A DNA stretch of 64,000 bases from Spirosoma aerolatum (GTDB lineage: Bacteria > Bacteroidota > Bacteroidia > Cytophagales > Spirosomataceae), in NCBI RefSeq assembly GCF_002056795.1, contig NZ_CP020104.1, positions 6,643,501 through 6,707,500 of the forward strand, given 5' to 3'. Shown piece after piece: positions 16,573 through 24,664 of this stretch (the first letter of the stretch is position 1; each line of letters starts with the position of its first letter). The position numbers and the translations under genes are program-made. The notes below the pieces were generated by a model. It saw only the letters and a program-made list of their open reading frames with translations, ran no database searches and was not told the origin of the DNA.

Positions 16573-17769
16573 TCAATTCTTATTCAAACGGTTATATTGC
16601 TTTAAGACCTTGCGGATCGTTTCGTGGGGTAACGCTGGAATGAAGTTGTCGTTGATGCCTCTCATGTCTTTGGCCGCTACCAGCGCGTTCAGGATCGCTT
16701 CTTCGGTAGCCTGGGCAGTGGCCGTAAACAAGGGGTCAATTTGATCGTTCGTCAGCATCTCCACCGACTTTGTCCTGGCTTTGCGGTCAAACACGCCGGA
16801 GTTTGCCGTCGAAAAGGCCAGGAAAATATCGCCCGAACTATTGCCACCTACACCACCCATTTTACCAATACCCAGCGAAACCCGTTGGGCAATACGCTTT
16901 AACTGGTGTGGTAGTAGAGGAGCGTCGGTTGCCACAATGGCAATGATCGAACCCCGCTCGTCGGATTGTTTTGCTTTGGGCTTCCCATAAATTTGTTCGC
17001 CGTTGAGTTGCCAGGCCAGGGTATCGAGCAACGCCCGTCCCACAGGTACACCCGCAATAGTCAACTGCGCCCGACTCCCGAAATTAGCCTGAACCAATAC
17101 GCCAACGGTATACCCATTAACTACCCTCGATGATGTACCCGTCCCTCCTTTAAAGCCCAGACAAACCATACCCGTTCCACCGCCAACGGCCCCTTCTGCC
17201 ACGGGACCACTTTTAGCCCCGTCGAGAGCAGTCATCACATGCTCTTTCTTAACATGAAAGCCATTGATGTCATTCAGCATGCCATCGTATGTTTCGGCAA
17301 CGAGCGGGTACGAAAACCAGATGTCGCTGCCCAAATCTTTGTAGAACTTGTTTTGGGCTTCCCAGGCTACAGCCGCATCGCGGACTATGCCCACGCTATG
17401 CGTGTTGGTAATCAGAATCGGCGTTTCCAGAAAGCCGGATTCGGTTATCCAGGTTGTACCGGTCATTTCGCCATTTCCATTGAGCGTGTGCCAGTTTGCA
17501 AAGACAGGATCGCAGGTTTTACCCCGTGGTAAAATAGCCGTAACCCCCGTACGAACAGGCCCTTTTCCTACATCCAGTTTGCCATTGCCCGAAATAAGCG
17601 TGACCATACCTACTTCAACGCCTTTCACATCGGTGATGGCATTGTATCGCCCTGGTGTTCCATCGAGTGGGATACCGAGATCACGGGCACGAGGAGCCGT
17701 CTGTGCCTGGGCTAGTGACAACAACGTTAAACCTACCAGTAGATAAGTCAGAGTGATTTTCATTTGCAT
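16573..17769 (-). CDS. P1 family (DmpA-like) aminopeptidase
   Basis: A 398-residue exported enzyme with signal peptide (LTYLLVGLTLLSLAQAQ). It matches the P1 (DmpA/BapA) family of N-terminal nucleophile peptidases across its length: RARDLGIPLDGTPGRYNAIT, the Asn-containing NTHSVGIVRDAAV, GGGTGMVCLGFKGGTGTSSR, and SSGDIFLAFSTAN near the end. The self-cleavage site is expected before Ser274 in RGSIIAIVATDAPLLPHQLK. Known members release N-terminal D- or beta-amino acids or small amides from peptides. A periplasmic place fits a role in peptide turnover. It is a single leftward gene, with a long inverted repeat upstream of its start. Confidence 0.9.
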   Translation of the reverse strand: MQMKITLTYLLVGLTLLSLAQAQTAPRARDLGIPLDGTPGRYNAITDVKGVEVGMVTLISGNGKLDVGKGPVRTGVTAILPRGKTCDPVFANWHTLNGNGEMTGTTWITESGFLETPILITNTHSVGIVRDAAVAWEAQNKFYKDLGSDIWFSYPLVAETYDGMLNDINGFHVKKEHVMTALDGAKSGPVAEGAVGGGTGMVCLGFKGGTGTSSRVVNGYTVGVLVQANFGSRAQLTIAGVPVGRALLDTLAWQLNGEQIYGKPKAKQSDERGSIIAIVATDAPLLPHQLKRIAQRVSLGIGKMGGVGGNSSGDIFLAFSTANSGVFDRKARTKSVEMLTNDQIDPLFTATAQATEEAILNALVAAKDMRGINDNFIPALPHETIRKVLKQYNRLNKN

Positions 17770-17812
17770 AGAAACTTATTGAAAGCATGCTTTACAAAAC
17801 AGCTAATTTAAG

Positions 17813-17886
17813 ATTAAACACAGAGGCACCGCGATCACAGAGAAATTTACGTAAAACTCTGTGATCGCGGTGCCTCTGTGTTTAAT
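17813..17886. repeat. Long inverted repeat, 30-bp perfect arms
   Basis: Arms 17813-17842 and 17857-17886 are perfectly complementary with a 14-nt loop. The arm contains CACAGAGGCACCGCG and CACAGAG words, a type of palindrome often seen in Bacteroidota genomes (from memory). It lies between glmS stop (17905) and the P1 peptidase start (17769), both leftward. Confidence 0.9.
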
Positions 17887-17904
17887 CAATTTTATAGGCC
17901 TGAA

Positions 17905-19743
17905 TTACTCCACCGTTACTGATTTGGCCAGGTTTCGTGGCTGGTCAACGTTGCGGCCACGCATAACAGCGATGTCGTAAGCCAGCAATTGAAGGGGCAC
18001 TACCGACACTAAAGGCATCAGAACTTCATGAACTTTCGGGATCTCAATGGTAAAATCGACCATACTCGGCAGATGCGTATCGCCCTCCGTCGTGATTGCG
18101 ATCACGCGTCCTTTCCTTGCTTTGACTTCCTGAATATTCGAGACCACTTTCTCGTACGACGAATCTTTGGTCGCAATCACAACCACTGGCATATCTTCGT
18201 CGATGAGTGCAATAGGTCCGTGCTTCATTTCAGCAGCCGGATAACCTTCGGCATGGATGTAACTGATTTCTTTCAGTTTCAGGGCTCCTTCCAGCGCAAC
18301 AGGGAAGTTTAAACCACGACCCAGGTAGATGAAATTGCGGGCGTAGGTGAAAATGTAAGCGATCTCCTTGATTTTGTCGGCGGCCTGCAACACTTTCTCC
18401 ACCTTAGCCGGAATGCTTTCCATTTCGGCCAGCAATTGCCGGAAGAGCGAGTCCGAAATAGTGCCTTTCCGTTTTGCTGCTGCTAATGCCATCAACGTCA
18501 GGACCGTTACCTGCGCTGTAAACGCTTTGGTACTAGCGACGCCTATTTCGGGACCTGCGTGGGTATAGGCTCCCGCATCCGTTGCCCGTGCGATGGAAGA
18601 GCCCACCACGTTGCAAACACCAAAAATCGTGGCCCCTTTCGATTTCGCCAGCTCGATAGCGGCCAATGTATCAGCCGTTTCTCCCGATTGAGAAATAGCA
18701 ATCACAATATCACCCTCTTTAATGATCGGATTTCGATACCGAAACTCCGACGCATATTCTACTTCTACCGGAATTCGGGCTAGTTCTTCAAAAATATACT
18801 CCGCCACCAGACCAGCGTGCCACGACGTACCACAACCAACGATCACAATCCGTTTCGACTTCGCCAGTTTATCCAGATAATCACGCAAACCACCCAGTTG
18901 CAGGGTTCCGGCATCAGCCTGTACGCGTCCGCGCATGGAGTCGGCAATGGAACGGGGTTGTTCGAAAATCTCTTTAAGCATGAAATGATCGAAACCACCT
19001 TTTTCGATGGCTTCGAGTTCCAGCTCTACCTTATGGACATAAGGTGTAGTGGTCGTATTATCGAGTGTGACAACTTTCAGTGCACCGTTTTTGATGACAG
19101 CGATTTCGTAATCATTCAGGTAGATTACGTCTTTGGTATACTCCACAATCGGGGTGGCATCCGATGCCAGAAAGAACTCATTTTCGCCAACGCCAATAAC
19201 CAGGGGCGATCCTTTCCGAGCCGCAATCAACTGGGTCGGATCGGCTTCGCTCATAATCACAATCGCATACGCCCCTACAACTTCCTGCAACGCCAACCGA
19301 ACGGCCTCTTCCAGGCTACCGCCGTTGTTTTCCCAAATGTCCTCGATAAACTGCCCTAATACTTCCGTATCGGTTTCGCTGGTGAAGGTGTGCCCTTTTT
19401 TGAGCAGCGCCTGCTTAATGGCCGCGTAGTTTTCAATAATTCCATTGTGAATAATTGCCAGCTTTCGATGAAAGGAATAATGCGGGTGCGCATTGACATC
19501 GTTAGGTTCTCCGTGAGTGGCCCAGCGCGTATGGCCCATGCCAATGGTTGCCTGTGTTTCTTTACCATCCAGCTCCTGTTCCAGGGCAACAACTTTGCCC
19601 TTTTTCTTATAGATCTTTAGTGCGTGCCCGTTCATCAGAGCAACACCGGCGCTATCGTAACCCCGATACTCCAGGCGCTTCAAGCCTTTTATGACAAGTG
19701 GACACGCTTCCCGGTGCCCAACATATGCTACAATTCCACACAT
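17905..19743 (-). CDS. glmS: Glutamine-fructose-6-phosphate aminotransferase (isomerising)
   Basis: A 612-residue cytoplasmic enzyme of normal length that makes glucosamine 6-phosphate from fructose 6-phosphate and glutamine, the first step to UDP-GlcNAc for peptidoglycan and lipopolysaccharide. The N-terminal glutaminase domain starts MCGIVAYVGHREA with the nucleophile Cys2 and has HTRWATHGEPNDVNAHPH. The C-terminal half has two SIS domains: IVGCGTSWHAGLVAEY with ISQSGETADTLAA, and YLGRGLNFPVALEGALKLKE; it ends DQPRNLAKSVTVE, the conserved tail. No glmS ribozyme is expected outside Firmicutes and none was seen. It is a leftward gene following the glycogen synthase gene with a terminator between. 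Confidence 0.97.
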   Translation of the reverse strand: MCGIVAYVGHREACPLVIKGLKRLEYRGYDSAGVALMNGHALKIYKKKGKVVALEQELDGKETQATIGMGHTRWATHGEPNDVNAHPHYSFHRKLAIIHNGIIENYAAIKQALLKKGHTFTSETDTEVLGQFIEDIWENNGGSLEEAVRLALQEVVGAYAIVIMSEADPTQLIAARKGSPLVIGVGENEFFLASDATPIVEYTKDVIYLNDYEIAVIKNGALKVVTLDNTTTTPYVHKVELELEAIEKGGFDHFMLKEIFEQPRSIADSMRGRVQADAGTLQLGGLRDYLDKLAKSKRIVIVGCGTSWHAGLVAEYIFEELARIPVEVEYASEFRYRNPIIKEGDIVIAISQSGETADTLAAIELAKSKGATIFGVCNVVGSSIARATDAGAYTHAGPEIGVASTKAFTAQVTVLTLMALAAAKRKGTISDSLFRQLLAEMESIPAKVEKVLQAADKIKEIAYIFTYARNFIYLGRGLNFPVALEGALKLKEISYIHAEGYPAAEMKHGPIALIDEDMPVVVIATKDSSYEKVVSNIQEVKARKGRVIAITTEGDTHLPSMVDFTIEIPKVHEVLMPLVSVVPLQLLAYDIAVMRGRNVDQPRNLAKSVTVE

Positions 19744-19827
19744 AATCAGGAGTCGTTTTGATTAACAACGAACAAACTCTGCCTGTCGGCAATCCGCTGA
19801 ACAAGTTATATTCAGGAAGTAAAGTAA

Positions 19828-19860
19828 ATGCAAAAAGCCGGACGTTCCGGCTTTTTGCAT
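19828..19860 (-). terminator. Hairpin terminator between glycogen synthase gene and glmS
   Basis: Perfect 15-bp arms (ATGCAAAAAGCCGGA and complement) with a 3-nt loop. The arms carry A5/T5 runs, so it works as an intrinsic terminator on either strand; here it follows the leftward gene ending at 19906. Confidence 0.8.
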
Positions 19861-19905
19861 GATTGATTTCACAATCGGTCAGAAAAATGGCGCTCTAACT
19901 AGCCC

Positions 19906-20712
19906 TTAACCAGCCAGTTGAGTATACAGGTTGTAATAACGATCGGTCAGATCTTCGGCTTCAGCCAGATCGAATTTATGTTCTGGCATATCGTTCAGAA
20001 TGGCGTTCAGGCTTTCGCTCGACTCTTCATCGGCCCGAACTACGGCGTCGGCATAGGCACAGCCAATCCGAATAAACCCTTGAAAATCGGCCGTTTTCAG
20101 CTCGGCCAGCATTTCATCATCAATGTCCATCATACGGGCTTTTTCGATAATATCGCCCTCGAACCGATGCTCAAACGAATTGTTGTAGACGGTAAAAACT
20201 GACTTTGTGTCTTTAAACATCGGGTCGTTTTTGTAGGTCGTTTTCAGATACAGTGGAATCAGGGCTGTCATCCAGTCGTTGCAGTGAACGATGTCAGGTG
20301 CCCATCCCAATTTTTTTACAGTTTCCAGGACCCCTTTGCAGAAGAAAATCGCCCGTTCGTCGTTATCATCATAGAATCGGTTTTCTTTGTCGTGAAAAAC
20401 ATATTTCCGCTGGAAATAATCTTCGTTATCGATAAAGTAAACCTGAAGCTTAGCCGTTGGGATCGATGCCACCTTGATAATCAGGGGCTTTTCGTCGTCA
20501 CCAACCGCAATGTTAATACCTGACAACCGAACTACCTCGTGCAGCCTGTTTTTCCGCTCGTTGATCAATCCAAACCGGGGCACCAGAATTCTGATTTCCA
20601 TCCCCCGCTCCTGCATGGCTTGTGGCAGTTTGCGAACAAAGTCGGCAACCTCAGAAGTTTTTAAGAAAGGATTGATTTCACTAGCGACATAAAGGATGCG
20701 TAATTTGCTCAT
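19906..20712 (-). CDS. Glycogen/starch synthase, N-terminal domain only
   Basis: A 268-residue protein matching the N-terminal Rossmann half of GT5 glycogen synthases: ILYVASEINPFLKTSEVADF (the usual form is KTGGLADV), then PDIVHCNDWMTALIPLYLK (the HxxDW-type motif) and SVFTVYNNSFEHRFEG. The GT-B C-terminal half with the ADP-glucose-binding E-x7-E motif is absent, and the KTGGL loop reads KTSEV, so ordinary catalysis is doubtful. The end after residue 235 is acidic. Short proteins of this sort beside panC are, from memory, common in Cytophagales, so this looks like a conserved shortened form and not a local break. It is divergent from panC. Confidence 0.85.
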   Translation of the reverse strand: MSKLRILYVASEINPFLKTSEVADFVRKLPQAMQERGMEIRILVPRFGLINERKNRLHEVVRLSGINIAVGDDEKPLIIKVASIPTAKLQVYFIDNEDYFQRKYVFHDKENRFYDDNDERAIFFCKGVLETVKKLGWAPDIVHCNDWMTALIPLYLKTTYKNDPMFKDTKSVFTVYNNSFEHRFEGDIIEKARMMDIDDEMLAELKTADFQGFIRIGCAYADAVVRADEESSESLNAILNDMPEHKFDLAEAEDLTDRYYNLYTQLAG

Positions 20713-20846
20713 AATCGGGAAGCGTGTGTTGTCTTGAGAGAATCAAAAAACTTGCAAAATTAAACAAATTTTTCCCGTATTTCAATACATTTTCTGCTAA
20801 AAAAGAGACGAAACCTGTATCATTGCAGGCTCAAAAAAGTAGCCTC

Positions 20847-21686
20847 ATGAAACGTTTTGAAAAAGCCGATACGATTCGTCAATACCTGCATACATTCCGT
20901 ACCGAAAGCACCATTGGTTTTGTTCCAACTATGGGGGCACTTCACGAAGGACATATGGCATTGATCGAAACGGCCCGTCGGGAGAATGACGTCGTTGTGA
21001 GCAGTATTTTTGTCAATCCGGTACAATTTAATAATCCTGACGACCTCGCCCGTTATCCTCGAACACTCGAAGAAGATTGTCAGAAACTCGAAGCGGCTGG
21101 CTGTGATGCCGTATTTGCGCCCTCCGTTGACGAAATGTACCCTAATTCGCCAACTCTACATCTGAATTTTGGCTCGCTGGAAACAGTTATGGAAGGCGCT
21201 TTCCGGCCTGGACATTTTAATGGGGTCGGTATTGTAGTTGCCAAACTGTTCAACATTGTTCAGCCCGACCGCGCTTACTTTGGTCAGAAAGATCTGCAGC
21301 AGGTAGGCGTTATTCGACAACTCATCCGCGATTTAAGTTTTCCCGTTGAGTTGATCCGTTGCCCTATCGTACGCGAAACGGACGGGTTGGCTATGTCGTC
21401 GCGAAACCGTAATCTTACTGCTGCCGAACGTGACCAAGCCCCAGCCATGTTTGAGGCTCTGACACGCGCTCATGACGCTCTGATCGACGAGCAAAGCGTT
21501 GCTCAGACCAAAGAAATGATTACCGATTTTTTCAATAAAAAGCCCGATTTTCGGCTAGAATACGTCGAGATTGTGAATGCTAATTCGCTTCAGCCAACCG
21601 ACTACGTACTGGCACCGGGCCAAACAGCTATTTGTTTGGCTGCTCATCTGGGCAAAGTCCGGTTAATTGATAACCTGGTATTTTAA
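20847..21686 (+). CDS. panC: Pantothenate synthetase
   Basis: A 279-residue cytoplasmic enzyme that joins pantoate and beta-alanine using ATP in coenzyme A synthesis. The start chosen is the ATG before KRFEKADTIRQYL; an upstream in-frame start at 20724 would lie over the divergent promoter region. Motifs: FVPTMGALHEGHMALIE (HIGH-type nucleotide site), SIFVNPVQFNNPDDLARYPR, GHFNGVGIVVAKLFNIVQPD, YFGQKDLQQ and the KMS-like VRETDGLAMSSRN. All are intact and the length is normal. panD is not next to it in this window. Confidence 0.97.
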   Translation: MKRFEKADTIRQYLHTFRTESTIGFVPTMGALHEGHMALIETARRENDVVVSSIFVNPVQFNNPDDLARYPRTLEEDCQKLEAAGCDAVFAPSVDEMYPNSPTLHLNFGSLETVMEGAFRPGHFNGVGIVVAKLFNIVQPDRAYFGQKDLQQVGVIRQLIRDLSFPVELIRCPIVRETDGLAMSSRNRNLTAAERDQAPAMFEALTRAHDALIDEQSVAQTKEMITDFFNKKPDFRLEYVEIVNANSLQPTDYVLAPGQTAICLAAHLGKVRLIDNLVF

Positions 21687-21886
21687 ATCATCTATTTACC
21701 CGCTTCATTGGCAATTAGCCACGCCGTTTGAAACACCAGGGGGCCCGTTTCTGGAGCAATTCGTCATCAATTTTATCGACCATATCCGACGGCTGGTGAT
21801 AGTCAGTGTGCTCAAGAAAAACAGGGCCGGAACTCCTGCTTTAACAAAGTTATATAGACGTACACCTATAGGAATTGTTACTCGTG

Positions 21887-22570
21887 TCAATCCACAATAC
21901 GAAATGCCATTTTTGCCTTTTCACGAGAAAGGGCGTTGAAATGCCACCACTCGTACTCAATAGGCGTGAAACCGCCCTGACGCATAGCCGTACGGAGAAT
22001 TAGTCGATTGTCGATCTGCTTTTGCGTCAGTTTTCCGGCTTTTAACAAACTAGCTTCACGGGAAGGGTAAGCTAGTTCACCGAAAAAATCATATTTGGTA
22101 CCCATATCCAGTGGTTTCCCATCTGCGGTAGCTACTGTCAAATCAACTGCACAACCGTAATTATGAATTGAACCTTCACGGGGGTCAGCAACGTATTTTC
22201 GTCGTTCGCGTTCCGACAAATCCGGCAGCGCGTTCCATAAATTCCATTGGGCCGAACGGGGTCGGGCGGCATCATACACCAGCAACCGAAGGGTAGGGTG
22301 ATGCGCCTGCAAATATTGGCTGGCCAATGCCAGTTTACGGGCTGCCATCGGTTGCATATATGCCCGTGTGAGTTCGCCATACACATCCTTTCCGACAAAG
22401 TTATCCGTCGTTGAATATTTGAGTTCGACCAGAATCGTTGGATCAACCGACTGAACATCCACCAGCCCCTGTTTAATCATGGCCGCTTCGACGGGTTGAG
22501 CAAGAACCGGAAAAAGAGCGAACGAGCGAACGAATGAAAGCGAGATGATGTAGAAGACGATTTTCCTCAT
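21887..22570 (-). CDS. D-alanyl-D-alanine dipeptidase, VanX type (M15D)
   Basis: A 227-residue exported zinc peptidase. The ATG at 22570 gives a signal peptide (KIVFYIISLSFVRSFALFP); the longer frame starts with TTG. Zinc-site motifs are present: SIHNYGCAVDLTVA (His and Asp ligands) and EYEWWHFN (general base Glu and third His ligand), with YDAARPRSAQWNLW before them, the usual VanX-family Arg. Known members cut D-Ala-D-Ala, in vancomycin resistance or in recycling of wall peptides. With a signal peptide and no vanH/vanA neighbours, a cell-wall turnover role is the more likely. The gene is solitary. Confidence 0.92.
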   Translation of the reverse strand: MRKIVFYIISLSFVRSFALFPVLAQPVEAAMIKQGLVDVQSVDPTILVELKYSTTDNFVGKDVYGELTRAYMQPMAARKLALASQYLQAHHPTLRLLVYDAARPRSAQWNLWNALPDLSERERRKYVADPREGSIHNYGCAVDLTVATADGKPLDMGTKYDFFGELAYPSREASLLKAGKLTQKQIDNRLILRTAMRQGGFTPIEYEWWHFNALSREKAKMAFRIVD

Positions 22571-22704
22571 GTTATCCTTGATTTGAGCCAAATGTTCGCG
22601 TAAACTTACAGGGTTCTAATTAAACGCCCGAGTGTAAAGCGTGAAATAGCCTACGTCTGCTCATTCAAGCTTTCGCTCTTTTACTCTTTCGCTCTTTACC
22701 ACCG

Positions 22705-23940
22705 ATGGCTCTTAATTACATTTGGGTTGCCTTCTTTGTCATTGCTTTTCTGGTAGCGTTGGCCAAACTCATTTTTCTGGGTGATACTGAAATCTTCAAA
22801 ATCGTTGTTGAGGGACTGTTCGATTCATCCAAAGTAGCCGTTATGGATATTGCGCTTCCACTGGCAGGCGTTATGACGTTTTTCCTGGGGTTGCTTAACA
22901 TTGGCGAGAAAGCAGGGGCTATCAACTTTATGGCACGAATTATCGGCCCATTTTTTCATAAACTCTTCCCTGAAGTTCCCAAAGATCATCCGGCCAATGG
23001 GCAAATGATTATGAACTTTTCGGCCAATATGATTGGGTTGGACAATGCGGCCACTCCCTTTGGTCTAAAAGCCATGGCCAGCTTACAGGAACTTAACCCC
23101 AACAAAGACACGGCTTCCAATGCGCAGATCATGTTTCTGGTGCTGCATACCTCAGGCCTACAGATTATTCCGCTGAGTATTATGGCGCAACGAGCTATCC
23201 TGGGAGCCAAAGACCCGTCGGATGTTTTCATCCCCTGCGTGATCGGAACCTATGTAACAACCGTAGTAGCACTAATAGCAGTGGCCATCAAGCAGCGCAT
23301 CAACCTGCTCAATACCACCGTACTGGGTTGGCTAGGTGGTATTACCGCATTGATCGGCTTAGCTTTATGGGCACTGGCAGGCCGCCCCAAAGAGGAAATT
23401 GAAACTATTTCGAAAGTATTTGGCAATCTGGTTCTGTTGACTATTATCGTGGCTTTTCTGCTAGGCGCCCTCTGGCGAAAAGTCCCCATTTTTGAGACGT
23501 TTATTGAAGGCGCCAAAGGCGGATTTGAGACCACCGTAAAGATTATTCCTTATCTGGTAGGTATGCTGGTGGCTATTGGTGCCTTCCGAAATGCAGGTGC
23601 TATGGACTACCTCGTTGGCGGACTGAAGTATCTGTTTTCGCTTACAGGCCTGAATACCGACTTTACAGATGCGCTGCCCGTTGCGTTGATGAAACCTCTG
23701 AGTGGGGCTGGTGCCCGTGCGTTGATGATCGACGCCATGAAGCAATTCGGCCCCGATTCGTTTGTAGGCCGTCTGGTCTGCATTTTCCAGGGTTCGGCCG
23801 ATACGACCTTTTACATCGTAGCCCTCTATTTTGGCTCGGTAGGCATTCGTAACTCGCGTCATGCGATTCCTTATGGCCTGTTTGCCGATTTTGTTGGCGT
23901 CATTGCGGGTATCGCCTTAGGATATTTCTTCTTCCACTAA
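22705..23940 (+). CDS. Fused SpmA-SpmB membrane protein (nucleoside recognition/Gate domains)
   Basis: A 411-residue polytopic inner-membrane protein with about ten hydrophobic helices and two Gate (nucleoside-recognition) domains. The first half (to about residue 185) matches SpmA: GLFDSSKVAVMDIALPLAGV, NFSANMIGLDNAATPFGLKA. The second half matches SpmB: FIEGAKGGFETTVKIIPYLV, PLSGAGARALMIDA, FQGSADTTFYIVALYFGSVG. In spore formers these are two separate proteins needed for core dehydration; in Bacteroidota the fused form occurs without sporulation and its job is unknown, probably transport. The gene is monocistronic. Confidence 0.88.
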   Translation: MALNYIWVAFFVIAFLVALAKLIFLGDTEIFKIVVEGLFDSSKVAVMDIALPLAGVMTFFLGLLNIGEKAGAINFMARIIGPFFHKLFPEVPKDHPANGQMIMNFSANMIGLDNAATPFGLKAMASLQELNPNKDTASNAQIMFLVLHTSGLQIIPLSIMAQRAILGAKDPSDVFIPCVIGTYVTTVVALIAVAIKQRINLLNTTVLGWLGGITALIGLALWALAGRPKEEIETISKVFGNLVLLTIIVAFLLGALWRKVPIFETFIEGAKGGFETTVKIIPYLVGMLVAIGAFRNAGAMDYLVGGLKYLFSLTGLNTDFTDALPVALMKPLSGAGARALMIDAMKQFGPDSFVGRLVCIFQGSADTTFYIVALYFGSVGIRNSRHAIPYGLFADFVGVIAGIALGYFFFH

Positions 23941-24664
23941 TCAACAGATCATTAGTGAAGCAGGGCACTGAGGATTTCTTACTATCCTTAGAATGTCCAT
24001 TTAACGGGCAAGTGAAAAATATAACTTTTCAAGGATTTACAACTTGTTATATCAACTAGTTAAGGCGCCATTGCCTCGTAAGTAGTTCAACGTAAAATAC
24101 AATAATAAGTGTTTAAACATTTAATTTTACTACTGCTAAATCAAACCTAATTTTATACCATAAAAACATATGAATACAGATTTTTTATTAGAAAAATACC
24201 ACTTATAACAAAATATTATCTGTTACCCAAATTTAACTTTTTGTACTTTTATTTAAGTAATACTACTATTTGACTAGCATCTTTCTGCCTCATTAGGCTG
24301 GAAATTTCAAATAAAATCTGCCAACTGTGATCCTATTGGTTATATATACTTAAACAAAAAAAAGTTTGTATACGTCTAGTGACAAAAATGCATCTTCCTC
24401 AAACAGTGACAGTTATTTTAATTGCTCTCTATAAAATCACAGATTAGTTAAAAGAATCACAATTGAACAAGATACATTTTTTAAAATTCTCAACAATCAA
24501 CCAGAATTATTAAAAAATCTATAGTCCCCGAAATATCCCCTAAAATCAATTATTAGAATATTACAAAATTTCTTAACCGAAGGATAGTAGCAATTTGTAT
24601 TCTGCACCTTAACTTTGTTCGCCAATTTATTGGACGTTTAATATTATTTAATCTCTACTAACAA
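23941..24664. other. Long AT-rich leader region before the first SusC gene
   Basis: These 724 bp are markedly AT-rich against a genome near 50 % GC and hold no credible gene on either strand. Only the -7 element at 24610 and the leader shared with the second SusC gene are recognisable. Such AT-rich upstream regions are usual before highly expressed outer-membrane genes and for binding of regulators. Confidence 0.6.
24610..24617 (+). promoter_or_regulatory. Promoter -7 element of first SusCD operon
   Basis: TAACTTTG is an exact TAnnTTTG match 48 bp before the ATG. The same element sits 46 bp before the second SusC ATG, and the sequence between element and ATG is conserved between the two loci. 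A TTTG lies 12 bp upstream (24594-24597) in both cases, closer than the usual 19 bp. Confidence 0.65.

Noticed and set aside
19744..19905. glmS ribozyme or leader switch before glmS
   Set aside because: The glmS upstream region has only a short gap and a simple terminator lies on the other side; this ribozyme is known from Firmicutes.
21667..21939. 90-codon frame after panC
   Set aside because: It overlaps the end of panC and the dipeptidase gene in other frames and has no motif.
22600..22704. Repeated GCTCTTT/TTCGCTC words before SpmAB as a regulatory array
   Set aside because: Low-complexity words without constant spacing or symmetry; no better than chance by eye.
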